Shown: positions 1-12,215, numbered from the stretch's first letter. The stretch: 64,000 nt of DNA from Orobanche coerulescens (GCA_033398695.1 CM065801.1:2108001-2172000); one strand, 5' to 3'. Notes: generated by a model from the letters alone, not told the origin. A program made the numbers and translations.

Positions 1-189
1 CGAGCTCAAGTGCGGAAAAGTCGCTAAAAAGCACGGAACTCAACAAAACGACACCGAAACGAACTCGGATGACAAAAAGTGCAGAATTAATCATTCTCGG
101 AATGACGAAACGGTCATGTGCGAGTCGTCAAAACGGACTTCCGCCGAAAAAAAAGAAAATTACCGAAATTCGAAATTGCGGATATTACA
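1..189 (-). repeat. Truncated LTR end, G/A family
   Basis: This is the reverse complement of the first ~190 bp of an LTR that begins TGTAATATCCGCAATTTCG; the same start is seen at 46939 and 52451. Its terminal TATTACA ends at 189 and no polypurine tract follows, so 189 looks like the outer right end of a minus-strand element whose body lies left of the window. The first 40 bases match the last 40 bases of the window with one visible difference, so the same family also runs off the right edge. Confidence 0.8.
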
Positions 190-1095
190 ATAAGTATTCA
201 GGCCATACAACATATACCACGTAAATATCAGTTATATTAAAATAACGACAAATCATGAAAGAGGTTCCCAATAGGTTTTCAATGTTTAAAGTAGAACCCA
301 AGTCCTTGAAAGTAATATATATCAACTCGAGAGTTTTAGAAAACAACAGAAAATCTTTTGGGACTTCAAGTCCAAGATTATAAAATCTTTTTTCGAAAAC
401 AATAGGGTCTCGCCCAAATCTCGTTCATTTAACAAACATTTTTTTTATAAATAGGAAATCTTTCTGGACCTCCCGTCCTTGGTTATAAAACCATTTCAAG
501 GCAATTGGGTCTCAGCCCAAATTCATTTTCCGCAAATCATACTTTACACAATCGTTAGGGTCTCACCCTAAACTTTCTTCAAACCACAGTGCACAATAAC
601 AAGGTCCATTTGTTCGACACCAAAGCATTACAACCAAGAAACTAAATGCATACGATACATATTCTAGTGCCATTCTAGCCAAGTACCAAGACCCTATATA
701 CAATATATCTCAACATCGAGGATTAACGTTGTGATATTCCGAACATATCACAATTACTGAAAACATCAACATCAACATCACGAAAACCACACCATTGTAA
801 CCCGTGACCGTACCCATTAGTATCGACCCCCAAAGGCCCCGTCGGACCGTTCCTAGTGGGAAACCACTTCTGCGGTCGTACCCATTAGTATCGTCCCCCA
901 GAGGTCCCGTCGGACCTTCCCTGGGTGGAAGAACATCAACACAGACGATAGCGTTCGCAACTTTCACAATTTCCCACGTTGAATATAATATATACAGTTA
1001 TGGCACTTGTTAGAATGACCACTCACCGACACATACCCACGACCAAAGGCTGACGCAACTATAAACCATTCCTAGAATACGTCGATACCACAAGG
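190..1095 (-). repeat. Old LTR fragment flanking element C
   Basis: No coding sequence is seen. Text such as 'gtgccattctagccaagta' near 665-690 recurs in the LTR of G near 61908-61926. Blocks of 'gggtctc...cccaaa' type also resemble the C internal region near 25000-25130. A 68-bp tandem repeat at about 810-935 has two copies, each with a CCCGTCGGACC core, which is the leader-domain motif of the other LTR families here. I infer a minus-strand LTR of an older gypsy-type element into which C inserted. Its own ends were not found. Confidence 0.5.
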
Positions 1096-1814
1096 TATCT
1101 GTAACACCCCCAGATCCTACCGGGAATATTACAGCGCCGTGGGCACCGAGATGGAACCCACAAGGCTAAGAGAAATATTTACAAATATTTACAAACACCT
1201 AAGAGGCGAACGACGGTACTATCTTTAAAAACATTCGAAGGCTTAATAAAATCAGTTTATCAAAACCGTCGTAAAAATCTCCTTTGAAACCACAAGGCCC
1301 GAAATGCCGAAACTCAACAGTTTTAAAAAAAAAACATACGTTAAGCTATCTCTTACACGTACCAACAAAATAGTTTAGAAAACGATTGCCAAAGTAACCT
1401 AAGTTACCAGATATCGAAAGGTCATTTAAAAAATACTCACGCAGTGGAAAGGACAAACAACTAAAAATACTCTAGCAGCGGAATACAACATATAATTAAA
1501 ATACTCGATACACAATCACATGCCATAGCCAGTATCTTTCGGGAAGCTCATCTCTTCACGACCGCTACAAGCTCGATAACCCAAGAATCTAAAAAGAAAT
1601 CCCATGATGGGGTCAGCCATAATATCTAACAATGATAACAATCACATCACGCCAATAATTACATACCAATGAAAATACTAAGTAAGAATACGACCAATGT
1701 AATCTTATCGTCGTAACTTTACCAAAATTCACAATTCGTATCCTTAACAACATAATAAGCTCATACCTAAACATCTGTACTGTATCACGACAATACCCAA
1801 GGTTCTCAAAACAT

Positions 1815-2533
1815 TAGACCTGGCAAAATAGGCCCAGGCCCGTGGGCCGGGCCAGCCCGCCCGTTTTTGGGCGGGCATTGGGCTTCATATTTTTGGCCCA
1901 AAAAAATCGGGCCTTTTTGGCCCGGCCCATATTTGGCCCGCCCGTTGAGGCCCGGCCCGCGGGCGGCCCGCCCGGCCCAGTTTTTTTTATTTTTTTATAA
2001 TTATGTTATATATAATTATAATATTTAAAATTTTTCCTTATTTGTTAGATTAGATTACATTTATATGTTAATTATTGATGTAGTTTTATTTTTTATGGGA
2101 CTTTGTGATTACTTTGTAGTATCTCATATCAATAATAATATTATTTTATGATTTTTATAAAAAAGTAGTAGTGATAAATGAGATGATGATCAAATAAAAA
2201 TATTTATATATTTGTCTTTTGATTGTGGTAGTGTAGTAAATAATATAATTATCAAATAAAAATAATTGTACATTTATTTAATTGATTGTGATAGTATAGT
2301 GAATAATATAATAATTACGGATCGAAAAATATTTCTATATTTATTCAGAAATAATATTTCAAAAAAAAAAAAAAAAAAAGAGTCGAGGCCCGCGGGCCGG
2401 GCCCGCCCGGGGCGGGCCACGGGCCTAATACTTTTGGCCCAAAAAAACCGGGCCTTTTTGGCCCGGCCCAGATTTGGCCCGCCCATTTTTTGCCCGGCCC
2501 GTTTGGGCCGAGCCCGCCCGTTTGCCAGGTCTA
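1815..2533. mobile_element. hAT-type MITE 1
   Basis: A 719-bp element with perfect 13-bp terminal inverted repeats (TAGACCTGGCAAA) and an 8-bp target duplication CAAAACAT at 1807-1814 and 2534-2541. The right LTR of C has the empty site near 26459, with a single copy of the target. The ends are very GC-rich, with repeated GGGCCGGGCC/GCCCGCCC strings in both orientations. The middle is AT-rich and non-coding. An 8-bp duplication with short TIRs starting TA is typical of the hAT superfamily; a hAT transposase elsewhere would have moved it. ORFs crossing it run through the GC-rich ends and are not genes. Confidence 0.93.
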
Positions 2534-2875
2534 CAAAACATCATCACAACTCGCGATACGGAAATTATACCAACTCTGGCCAATTCAATCCATCGAATAA
2601 CATCAACAAATATCAACACGATAATCGATTGTCCATCCAAAGACGAATACCAAAAAGGAAATACGGAACATACCTCAGGATACGCAGTGCCACGATGAAT
2701 CACGTCAGTCTAATCCGAGATCGGATCAATACAACATACGGAGTACGGACATGGTCCCAACACAAGACCTACAAATGCATACTCATATGACGACATCAAT
2801 ATGCTCACATCAATAACAACAATGTATACTTATGGCAAACCCATAATATACATATGCACAATAACAACACATGGG

Positions 2876-3014
2876 TAATCCGATGATCCAGCGTTCACTG
2901 CCTAGATCACAAGATGATCCCGTCAGATCAACACAAGGTGGATAAACCCATCCAATGATCCAGCACACGCTAGCATAGATCCCTCGATGATCCCGTCGGA
3001 CCAACATGAGGTGG
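2876..3014 (-). repeat. Leader tandem domain in C left LTR
   Basis: Two diverged tandem units, each with GATCCAGC... and a GATGATCCCGTC(G/A)GA core followed by (A)AGGTGGA. The matching segment in the right LTR is at about 26813-26938. The same core recurs in the LTRs of A, B, E and G. On the minus strand it reads as GGTCCGACGGGATCATC, in the transcribed leader part of the LTR downstream of the TATA box. Confidence 0.75.
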
Positions 3015-4620
3015 ACATACGACAACAATGCACAAATGCATATTAACAACAATACACAAATGCATGACGACAACAATACACGAATGTATCACAACATGAT
3101 CGACACGAAATGACAAAAATGATTAGAGTACTTGCCCCGAGTCCTTCGAGAGCAATCTCGATGTCTAAACCATTACGAACCATTATCCTCAATACTCGAC
3201 GGTCCAAAATATCACGGATTGCAGATAATTCATATCTTCGTCTTTATCATAATGTATTCTCGATACCCAAGTATACCAATAACAAATGTAAATCATATAC
3301 ATTATGATTTAACTCCAAAAATCGGAAAACCACATAAAATCCAAATCTCCAGAGTTCACAATTATAATCGTCGCTATATAATTATAAATGAATGAAATTG
3401 AAATCATTCATTAAATATTATAAACTGTGCAAGTAATAACTTGCCTCGATACCGATGAAGCCGTTACCAATTCCTTGTCGTGGCCTACAAGCTTCTCGGC
3501 CCCGATCAATGCAATTCACGATCATTCTCGAACACGACCACAAAGCAAGGTTCTAATCACCGATCAATAATCTCAACCTAATGAAGTAATCAATTAACAC
3601 ATATTCGATAATAATCAATTCTCGATATAACCAATCAATCAAACTCAACGGCTCAACAATTCCTTGATCATATACAAAACCAAAATAATCCAACTCAACA
3701 AATACGAACTCATATCTACAATACAAACCGCAACTTGATGATCATACTTAACCATCAATACAACCGATCAATAAACCCAACGGTTCCACAATATTCCGAT
3801 TAAACATAAATCCGAACAACCCGAATCAATCAATCATGAACTCATAACCACGATATGTTTCCATAATCCAATAATCATATCAACGATCAACTCATCTCGA
3901 TAACAAGGATTACATAACACACTTATTTCGAATTCATACGAATTAACACGATTCATCCTTGTTTATAATTGTAAATTTCATAGTAGGACAATATTATCGG
4001 CATAATCAGCAACCCGAACTACCCAACTAGTTCAATACCTTTGAGAATTTTGTTATAAGATTAACTATCATCTTTCTAGATTCAAAATTGTTATCATGAT
4101 TCGTATTTCGTCAAGAACATACGAATTCTACCACTACAATCAACATAGCATTGGTCTAAATCATCAATTCCATGATTATACTTAAAAACCATCATATATC
4201 TTATCAAATTTCCCTCTTTGATGTGATATATATACCAAGAACATTAAGAACACCATGATTCCATAATCATGATTATAACAAATGACATAATCGAAGACAT
4301 ATATCATTGTATCTTTCCAATATACAATTCACATAACCTCAAGAATCTTAACAACGATACCATAATCATCTTCATACGAATGATTCATCAACAATGACAT
4401 CAAAATCCGAATTCAAGGTGTAGAGTTCATCAACATACCTCAATAACATGAATAACACAATCAAACTCTTCAAGAATCATTGATATCTTCATATCCAAGC
4501 CTCTAATCCATGCTTCCCAAGCTCATAACCGAGTTAGAAGAGCCACAATCACCCTCTGAGGGTTGAAAGACGAAGAAACGAGGTGGAACTTCTCTAAAAT
4601 GACGGAATGACGGGTCTCAC

Positions 4621-4634
4621 TTATATATATAAAC
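4621..4634 (-). promoter_or_regulatory. Putative TATA box, C left LTR
   Basis: TTATATATATAAA reads as a TATA box on either strand. It lies next to the palindrome array at 4642-5036, which is on its upstream side in the minus sense. The matching box in the right LTR is at 37909-37922. Confidence 0.55.
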
Positions 4635-4641
4635 ACATAGC

Positions 4642-5036
4642 TTACGTACACTATATGAACTATCTAGCGCACACAACCATTACGTATGTTATCCTTCCTT
4701 GGTAGCGTACGTAACGATAGTCCAGAACCTCATGTATCAATTCGTGCCTTGTGTTACGTACGTAACACCTTTTCCGTAGCGTACGTAATACAGAGTTGAC
4801 TTGCTACAGTAAAATACACATTTAACGTACGTAATGTTCCACGCATAACGTACGTTAACCAAGAGTTGACTCGCCCATGCACGTTCTTTGCCGAAAGCTG
4901 TCGACCACGCGACCCACCTGTCGGCCATAGCCTGATCCTGTCTGATTCCCCTCGTTACGTACATAATGCGTTGTGCATAGCGTACGTAACACTTAACATT
5001 TTAGCGTGCGTTACCATATAAACTTAACGTATGTTA
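4642..5036 (-). promoter_or_regulatory. Phased palindrome array, C left LTR
   Basis: An array of 12-bp units of the type TTACGTACGTAA, TAGCGTACGTAA and TAACGTACGTTA, all with a CGTACG-like centre. The best is the perfect 18-bp palindrome GTGTTACGTACGTAACAC at 4751-4768. The homologous right-LTR array is better preserved and shows 23-24 bp spacing. It lies directly upstream of the TATA-like sequence in the element's U3. Confidence 0.8.
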
Positions 5037-5294
5037 AGGACTCTGTACTTAGCCATTTTCAGCTATCCTTGCCCCACGTCTCAACATACTAGATACGAAC
5101 ATACGGCATACTGAATACGTATACTCAACACATTATATCCTCAAATGCAATTGTCGACCAAATACGATAATTATACCAATACTAACATCTCAGTCCTTAA
5201 TTTATTTTATCCAAACTGTACAGATTCCACGTTGTACAATATAACTCGAATAAAATAATATTAAACAACGGTAGTAGAAATTTCGGATATTACA

Positions 5295-5747
5295 TACTAC
5301 ACCACTTAAAATAAGTTTCATCCTCGAAACTTGCAATCCGTCATAAAAAAAACGAACCGTTCAACCAAAATATCCCGAAATCATCACGACAACGATCAAT
5401 CATCATCATTACCGAATAACCAAACTAGCATTCTTACAAATGCGCAAAGTCGACGATCTCCTGAGATACTAGCAAGTGACATCACTGTAAAGCCTCAACA
5501 CGCTTACAATCACAATTCCATGAGTCTTAACAAAATATATCATCTTCGGATGAAATAATCTATCCATGTCAAATCCTGTCTGTCTGGTCGCGCAATCAAG
5601 TCCCAATTCCGATAAAACGAATAATACATGATACCTCTGTGAAATAACTGCCCAAAACAAGGACACAAATCCCGAAACATCGACACAAAATCCGAATGCT
5701 CATACGATCACTAACAATGATCAACCAATAAATTAACCGAGAATATC
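5295..5747 (-). other. C internal region, 3' part, with polypurine tract and hairpin
   Basis: This is the C internal sequence between its left LTR and the insertion site of B. Minus-strand polypurine-like sequence lies at 5295-5312. An inverted repeat with arms AAGTTTC and GAAACTT spans 5313-5332, the same arrangement as in A, B, D and E. No coding sequence is recognisable; short ORFs such as that near 5331-5558 have no family resemblance. Confidence 0.7.
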
Positions 5748-6671
5748 ATCGATGTAACACCCCCGATATATTCAGGAATATTACAGCGCCGTAAATCCTT
5801 TACATAAGGTGTAAAGGATTTACAAGGCTGGAGAATTTCAAAGACATTAACAGGTACCAATGGATGAAAATAACGGAATTAAGATACAACAGTTCTGACC
5901 AAATACTAGAAATACGAAGGTTCAATGGAAAAGTATTAATACATCACCAAATCCAAATCATTATAAATTACTACGTACTCGAGTACTTATTAAAACGATA
6001 CAAACAACAGACAATTAAACCCGACCGGAACATCACTCTGCACCCTCGTCGTCAAGCAACTCCAGTGGTTGTTTCCCCGCTCCCCTGGATCCTGAACATA
6101 GACAAATGTTCACCCCCGAAGGGGTTAGCACAACGATGCTAGTACAAGTACAATAATCATACAACAGTGATATAATCAACAATTATATCATAACAAGTTT
6201 CTCCAACGAGAAATAACAACAATACATATCAAATCATAACAGTCTCAACATACTGATGGCATTCCAACGATCCAGCGCACACAGCTCTAGATTCCCATGA
6301 TGATCCCGTCGGACCAACGCATGGTGGAACTACCTGTCCAACGATCCAGCGCACACAGTTATAGATTCCCATGATGATTCCCGTCGGATCAACGCATGGT
6401 GGACATTTAATCACAACACATAATACACAATACAATCACCATATTACTGTCATAATATAAACAATTCTAATTAGAGTACTTGCCTCGATTCGAAGACAAG
6501 TACAATACTTCCACGAAAAACGAAATACTCGAAGGTCACCCCTTCGATCAATCACGTAGCAAGCTCAAACCTTAACAAAAGAAATAATATAGAATTCATC
6601 TCACGTCGAACGAACATCTAACAATCCAAAATACGGTCGGAAGTTCTTAAAAGAAATCTGTCTGGTTTGCT

Positions 6672-6887
6672 TAACGCACGCTACGCATCCTATGTAGCGT
6701 ACGTTAAGGCTGCTCGTTAGCGCACACAATTACACACATCCTAGCATACGCTAACCATGCACGGTCAGTACCTCACTGATCAGCCGACTGACTCACCTGA
6801 TGACTTGACGCACGCTAAGTTTTAATCGTAGCGTACGCTAAATAAGTCTGTTAGCGTACGTTAATTCACATAGCTTAGCACACGCTA
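6672..6887 (-). repeat. Downstream palindrome array, B left LTR
   Basis: Eight units of TAGCGTACGCTA/TAACGCACGCTA type, the first two starting at 6672 and 6695 (23 bp apart). This matches the array at 13311-13526 in the other LTR, where the spacing is 23 or 24 bp. It lies in the part of the LTR downstream of the promoter. Confidence 0.8.
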
Positions 6888-7280
6888 AGTGTGCATGGCA
6901 GTTCACTGTTGGGCAGCAGACTAGTTCTAACGGTGATGAAATTTACGAACTCCTCAGTGATTAACGTGTGATATCCGTCTACATGTCATATTCATAAACT
7001 TATGAATGATCTTATGGATTCAATCATCTTTGAGGTTTCAAGGAAAAGAATATCATCACAACTCTTATATTCGAACTTGATTAATATTCTTATGCGAATT
7101 TCGATGATCTCCGATTGGTGCACTAGATTCTATTATCATTATTCACATTCAGACTTCATCTTGAAGGTGAACTAACAATTCCAACTTATACGAAAGGATA
7201 CATCCTAAGATGATTTCTTTCCTTAAGACCTTATAATCAGAAGTGACGCATTAAGTTGCCTAGTTCAATATTTGACTGCC

Positions 7281-7362
7281 TAGCGCACGCAAATCCTACA
7301 TTCGTAGCGTGCGCTAGTTGTAGCTGATAGCGCGCGTTAAGCTACATTCTTAGCGTGCGCTA
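7281..7362 (-). promoter_or_regulatory. U3 palindrome quartet, B left LTR
   Basis: Four units start at 7281, 7305, 7328 and 7351, so spacing is 24, 23 and 23 bp. Units include TAGCGCACGCAA, TAGCGTGCGCTA and TAGCGCGCGTTA. It corresponds to the quartet at 14533-14614 of the partner LTR. In this LTR the adjacent TATA region has been deleted. Confidence 0.85.
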
Positions 7363-7517
7363 TCACGAGTTCGCATGAGAAATTTTGCATGACGATATGC
7401 TTATGTACAAAGATACAAATGTGAGAAATTTCATACTCCAATTATCGAGATCACAAATCCGAATAATACAGGGTTCGAATACAGATGAAATACACAATAA
7501 TAAATCCGGATATTACA

Positions 7518-7553
7518 TACTCTCCTACTAAAAAGAAGTTTCGTCCCGAAACT
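7518..7553 (-). other. B polypurine tract and adjacent hairpin
   Basis: On the minus strand, an inverted repeat AGTTTCG-GGA-CGAAACT (7537-7553) is followed by a purine-rich run ending at the LTR boundary. The tract would prime plus-strand DNA synthesis. The hairpin overlaps the last codons of pol in B, but it is also kept in the non-coding LARDs A and C. Confidence 0.75.
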
Positions 7554-8306
7554 CAAGACGAAAATAATTCTGGATATCTGGATTCATGCTATCTTCCGTT
7601 TCCCAGGTGGCTTCTTCCACTCCGTGGCGTGACCACTGAACTTTGACCAAATGATTGGTTTGTTCCTCAACTGCTTAACTCGACTCTCGAGTATCTTAAC
7701 TGGTCTTTCTTCAAACGTTCCATCCTGAGCGACTTCGATCTCTCCGAAATCAATGACATGACTAGGATCCGGTATATATCTCCGCAACTGGGATACGTGG
7801 AACACGTTATGAACATGGCTCAATGACGGCGGTAATGCCAATCTGTATGCCAACTCTCCAACTCTCTCAAGGATTTCGAATGGTCTAATATATCTCGGAC
7901 TCAGCTTTTCCTTCCTTCCAAAACGAAAGATTCCCCGAGTAGGAGAAACTTTTAAAAGTAGATGGTCTCCAGTACTGAACTCCAATGGGCTACGGCGTAC
8001 GTCTGCATAAGATTTTTGTCGACTCTGGGAGGTCAACAACCTTTCACGAATCAAGGCTATCTTCTCTCGTGTCTGTACGATAAACTTTGGTTCTGTCCCG
8101 ATCAAGTCTAATGAATCTTCCCAACATAGGGGCGATCTGCATCTCCTCCCGTATAATACCTCAAACGGTGCCATCTTAATGGAAGCATGCCAACTATTGT
8201 TGTAGGTAAATTCAATCAACGGTAGATGAACTTCCCAATCGTTTGACCAATCTAAGGCACAGGCCCTTAGCATGTCTTCCACCGTTTGAATGGTCCTCTC
8301 GGATTG
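7528..8306 (-). pseudogene. B integrase core end, C-terminal domain and chromodomain
   Basis: It starts after an in-frame TGA at 8307 that interrupts the integrase core just before QSERTIQT, so the catalytic glutamate follows the stop. Next come LIEFTYNNSWHASI, the GPFEILE-like region (here RPFEILERVG), HNVFHVSQLR, and a chromodomain-like tail (VKILESRVKQLRNK). Near 7645-7655 a one-base loss shifts the frame; the expected VKVQWSRHGVEEATWE motif is readable in the next frame and runs to a stop near 7528. The product would insert element cDNA into chromatin, with the chromodomain guiding site choice. It is broken here. Confidence 0.88.
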
Positions 8307-9190
8307 TCAGTCAGTCTGCGAGTGATAAGCTGTGCTAAAGTTCAATTCGGTCCCCAAGGCCTTATGAACTGCTTTCCAAAAATGAGACACAAAACGGCCG
8401 TCTCGATCAGAAATAATGGTCTTCGGCATACCATGCAATCGAACTATCTCCGAAATAAATACTCGTGCCAACCTCTCTGGCCCCCACGTGTCCTTAATGC
8501 CTAGAAAATGAGCTGATTTGGTTAAACGATCCACTATCACCCAAATCATGTTCATTCCTGTCTTGGTTCTCGGCATACTAGTGATAAAGTCCATCGATAT
8601 GTCCTCCCACTTCCATTCAGGAATCGGGAGCGGCTTCAACATTCCGACAGGTCGTTGATGCTCGATTTTAACCTGCTGACAAGTCAAGCATTTCGAAACA
8701 TAGTCTGCTACATCTTTCTTCATGTTGCCCCACCAGAAATTATGTTTCAAGTCCTTATACATCTTACTGGTGCCTGGGTGGATAGAATAGGGCGAGCTGT
8801 GAGCTTCCTTCATAATCGTCTGTTTCAGAACATCGACATCGGGAATGCAGAGTCGGTTCTGAAATCTCAAAACTCCACCATCATGAATTACGAATCCGGG
8901 GGCCTTCCCCTTGATCACTTCATCACGTAACCGAATCATCAGAGGATCATCTGTCTACATAGATTTGATTTCTTCGATTAATGATGAAGTTATTTCCATC
9001 ACGCACAGTTGTCCTTGGACTCTTTGTAACCATACACAATTCCTTCTCGAATCATCTCTCGTTGAAGGCTAAGTTGGGAGGTCAGAGTCTCCATCATCTG
9101 AATAGAAACAGGCTTGCGGCTAAGTGCATCTGCCACTACACTCGCTTTGCCTGGATGATACAAAATCTCCAAGTCGTAGTCCTTAATCAG
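8307..9190 (-). pseudogene. B integrase N-terminal part
   Basis: This covers the RNase H-to-integrase linker ([20 protein letters not shown] just below 9190) and an integrase N-terminus with the HHCC zinc-binding pattern (H...H, then CLTCQQ). Next are WEDISMDFIT with the first catalytic Asp, VDRLTKSAHFLGI, and ISDRDGRFVSHFW with the second Asp. It ends at an in-frame TGA where GGA (Gly) would be expected. A further stop or frame break occurs near 8940-8950, between the linker and the main integrase frame. Family assignment is secure, but no single protein can be made. Confidence 0.88.
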
Positions 9191-9928
9191 CTATAACCAT
9201 CTTCTTTGCCGTATGTTCAACTCTTTCTGACTGAAGATGTATTTGAGACTCTTGTGATCCGTAAAGATCTGACAGTGAGTCCCGTACAGGTAATGTCTCC
9301 AGATTTTCAAAGCAAAAACTACTGCTGCTAGCTCCAAATCATGCGTTGGGTAATTCATTTCATAAGGTTTCAGCTGTTGTGACGCATAAGCGACCACCTT
9401 ATCATTCTGCATCAATACACATCCGAGTCCTTGGTTCGAAGCATCACTGTAAACTATGAATCCTCCAGTCCCCTGTGGAAGTGTTAAAATCGGTGATGTT
9501 GTCAATCTCTTCTTCAATTCATCAAAGCTTTTCTGACACGATTCACTCCAATCAAACTTTTGAGTTTTCTGCAGGAGTCGAGTAAGTGGGCGGGAAATTT
9601 TAGAAAACCCTTCCACGAATCGACGATAATATCCAGCAAGTCCTAAGAAACTCCGGACTTCTTTCTCATTCTTTGGAGGCTTCCAATCCATAACTGCTTC
9701 GATCTTATGAGGATCTACTCGGACTCCTTCAGCTGATACCACATGGCCGAGGAACATTACTTCATTTAGCCAGAATTCACACTTAGAAAGTTTGGCGTAC
9801 AATTGCTCGCTTCTCAAAAGTTCTAATACAATCCGCAAATGCTGTGCATGCTCTTCCGGGCTCTTAGAATACACCAGAATGTCATCAATGAACACGACCA
9901 CAAATTTATCCAAATATTCGATGAACAC
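9191..9928 (-). pseudogene. B reverse transcriptase C-terminal half and RNase H
   Basis: The frame carries the RT active-site box FIDDILVYS, then [40 protein letters not shown], and RNase H with [25 protein letters not shown] and [11 protein letters not shown]. It stops at 9191 (TAG) in RQRRWL, where Glu is expected, directly before the ALSRK linker. The upstream boundary is another in-frame stop after FMQLMN. RT copies genomic RNA and RNase H removes it from the hybrid. The domains look complete but are split by stops. Confidence 0.92.
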
Positions 9929-10489
9929 TCAGTTCATCAATTGCATGAATACAGCAGGTGCATTAGTGAGACCAAACGACATCACTACAAACTCATAATG
10001 TACGTAGCGAGTTCTGAATGCTGACTTCGGAACATCAGATTCCTTAATCCTCAGCTGATGATATCCTGATCTCAGATCGATTTTAGAAAATATTGTTGCT
10101 TCTTGTAACTGGTCAAACAAATCATCAATCCGTGGCAACGGATACTTGTTCTTAATCGTCATCTTGTTCAGCTCTCGATAGTCAATACACAGTCGAAGCG
10201 ATTCATCCTTCTTTCGGACAAAAAGAACTGGCGCTCCCCAAGGCGAAACGCTTGGCTGGATATAGCCTTTGTCCAATAACTCCTCCAACTGCTTTTTCAA
10301 TTCATACATCTCAGTAGGTGCCATACGATACGGAGCCTTAGAAATTGGTGTAGCTCTGGGTTCCAGCTCAATGGTGAATTCTACATCCCGTCGTGGAGGT
10401 AGTCCAAATAACTCGTCAGGAAATACATCTGGAAATTCATTCACAACAGGAATAGATGAAAGTTCCACAATTTCGTCTTCTTTCTTCAT
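9929..10489 (-). pseudogene. B reverse transcriptase N-terminal half
   Basis: Motifs in order: [84 protein letters not shown], and [21 protein letters not shown]. This is the palm and fingers part of a Ty3/gypsy RT, ending at a TGA just before the FIDDIL box. It is in a different frame from the protease segment upstream, so a frameshift lies at about 10490-10497. Confidence 0.92.
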
Positions 10490-10496
10490 TGCACCA

Positions 10497-11219
10497 CTAT
10501 CCGGTACAGTCCTGTTTCAACAATTTGACAACTTTCATTGCCTTGATCAACTTTCCTAAGCTTCCTGGTTTCCATCCTTCAAATAATATTTCGGAACCAT
10601 CGTCAGCGATCAGCGAGATATTCCTCCTTCGGTAGTTCACAATAGCTCCATATCGATTAAGCCAATCGTCTCCGAGTATCAGGTCGTCTCCTTGCATTTC
10701 TATTACAATCAGATTTGAGAACCACTCTCTGCCTCCAAATGATACACGGAAATCTCTAGTTTCTAAGTTTCCAACAATCCTCTCTCCACTCGGTAAACTG
10801 ACAACATAAGGTTCACAATAATGAAAACCAGAAATATTCAAACGATTTACACAAGATGACAATATAAATGAATGCGTAGCTCCTGTATCGAATAAAATGC
10901 TAACTGGCTGGGAAAGGATCTGAACAGTACCTGATGCGATAGCAGCATCCTGATCGTCTGTCCTCCTCATCTCGTACAGATGTGGGGGAATAGATCCGGC
11001 ACTCGATGTCCCCTTTCGGTCCCATTGTCCTCTGCCTCGTCCGCGGCCAAAATTCTGAGGCATCTGAACACTTTGCTGCGTCTGTTGGATACTAGCTTCC
11101 TTCTGAACTGGCTGTGATGTACGGTTTCCATTGAGTTTGGTGGCATCCTTGAAAAACGTCGCACGATGCCCTTCCTGTACGCAATCAAAACACGTAACTG
11201 AAGTGCGCAAACAATCACG
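10497..11219 (-). pseudogene. B second zinc-knuckle-like motif and aspartic protease
   Basis: It begins just after the TGA at 11220 that cuts the first zinc knuckle. A second knuckle-like motif, CFDCVQEGHRATFF, is followed by a Gln-rich linker and RGRGRG. The retroviral-type protease has its catalytic motif in SILFDTGATHSFI and a later GDDLILGDDWL. The protease would cut the polyprotein. The frame ends at a TAG after LLKQDCTG; at the equivalent place E continues into RT. Confidence 0.9.
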
Positions 11220-12215
11220 TCAAAGGTGGCCTGGGCGACCACAGTTAAAGCACCTCCTAGCTGTATCCGTCGTGGCTGACATTGTTCCGAAATTCTTTCC
11301 GCTCTTAGATGGGTGCGGAGGTTTCTTGAAAGTATGAAAAGACGACTGGGCCATGCGGGGCCCGCTGCTCTTGTGCTCTGTAAAAGTACCAGATACTTTC
11401 TGCTTCTTGGACTCCGTAAACTTCTTCATTGCTGCTTCCTTGATTTCGTACGCCAACGCCTTATCCTGGTATTGACGGGGAGTGGTACATTCAAAACCGG
11501 ACATGTACCTTTGGATTTCTGGTTTCATCCTCATATCAAAATGGATCATCATTTCTGCATCTGTTCTGACCAGATGTCGAACAAATGCCAGTTGCTGGTT
11601 AAATGTCTTAATTGTCTGGGATACAAGTTCGTCTGACGGCTGAGCGGAGAAAAACTCCCGAACTTTGGCTTCCCTCACAAGACGAGGACAGTACTGAGCT
11701 TCCATCATCAATTTAAATTCGGTCCAATCAGCATCATGATCTGCAGGCCGGATGGCTTCCCACCACTCGGATGCTTCCCCTATCAGAAAGTACTGAGCTA
11801 TAGAGGCTCTCTGGTCGTCTGGGTAATTAATTCCGGCAAAAATTTTCTCCAATTCCTTCAGCCAATGGTCCCATGTATGTGTCTCAGAAAAGCCGTCGAA
11901 TTTGGGTGGTTGCATCTTCGCCACCTCTTGCAACCATCTGTCACCTCGATTTCCCATGTCTGGAATCCCCTGCTGTCTATCTCCTTGCTATAATCCCACC
12001 GCCACCTACATTCAGTCCACGACCTCGGCAAACTGAGTCATCTGGTTCACCACCTGACGAAGGATTTCAGGCACAGCAGGTTCTGGTTCATTATTGATAG
12101 ATCTCTATGGCTCGCCTGAACTGTGGCTAGCCTAATTAGAAGGCGAAGCTTCTCTTTCGACATTCCTTCGTCCGCGTCCGCGACCGCGACCACGTTCACG
12201 TCCATCTCTCAACAT
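11220..12215 (-). pseudogene. B gag (capsid and first zinc knuckle)
   Basis: A probable start is near 12215 (MLRDGRERGRGRGRG), which parallels the Arg-Gly-rich gag start of E. A TAG near 12131 follows, and the main frame runs 11957-11220. It contains MQPPKFDGFSETHTWDHWLKE, IAQYFLIGEASEWW, EFFSAQPSDELVSQ and the knuckle CFNCGRPGHL, which is cut by TGA. This is the retrotransposon gag domain that forms the particle and binds RNA through the knuckle. It has at least two stops. Confidence 0.88.

Larger units (their letters stand above)
1101..5294 (-). repeat. C left LTR (3' LTR in element sense)
   Basis: It runs from TGTAACACCCCC to GGATATTACA on the plus strand. It is homologous to 25774-28208 plus 37572-38585. 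It contains the hAT MITE at 1815-2533. It also holds the undisturbed target for element D (CAAAT at 4279-4283), which confirms D's boundaries. ORFs within it are incidental. Confidence 0.92.
5753..7517 (-). repeat. B left LTR (3' LTR), with deletion
   Basis: TGTAACACCCCC to GGATATTACA, 1765 bp, against 2337 bp in its partner at 12433-14769. About 620 bp, equivalent to ~13891-14510 of the partner, are missing and replaced near 7240-7258 by roughly a dozen unrelated bases. The missing part includes the TATA-like box. The tandem leader domain (two units with CCCGTCGGA cores) is at about 6252-6410; the partner LTR has lost most of its first unit. Confidence 0.92.

Noticed and set aside
1..40. The first and last 40 bases of the window match, which could suggest a circular molecule
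   Set aside because: Both are LTR sequence of the same dispersed family and differ at one base; nothing else supports circularity.
2266..2790. 174-residue ORF across the end of hAT MITE 1
   Set aside because: It crosses the MITE border and target duplication, and its sequence is a Lys run plus GC-rich TIR-derived repeats.
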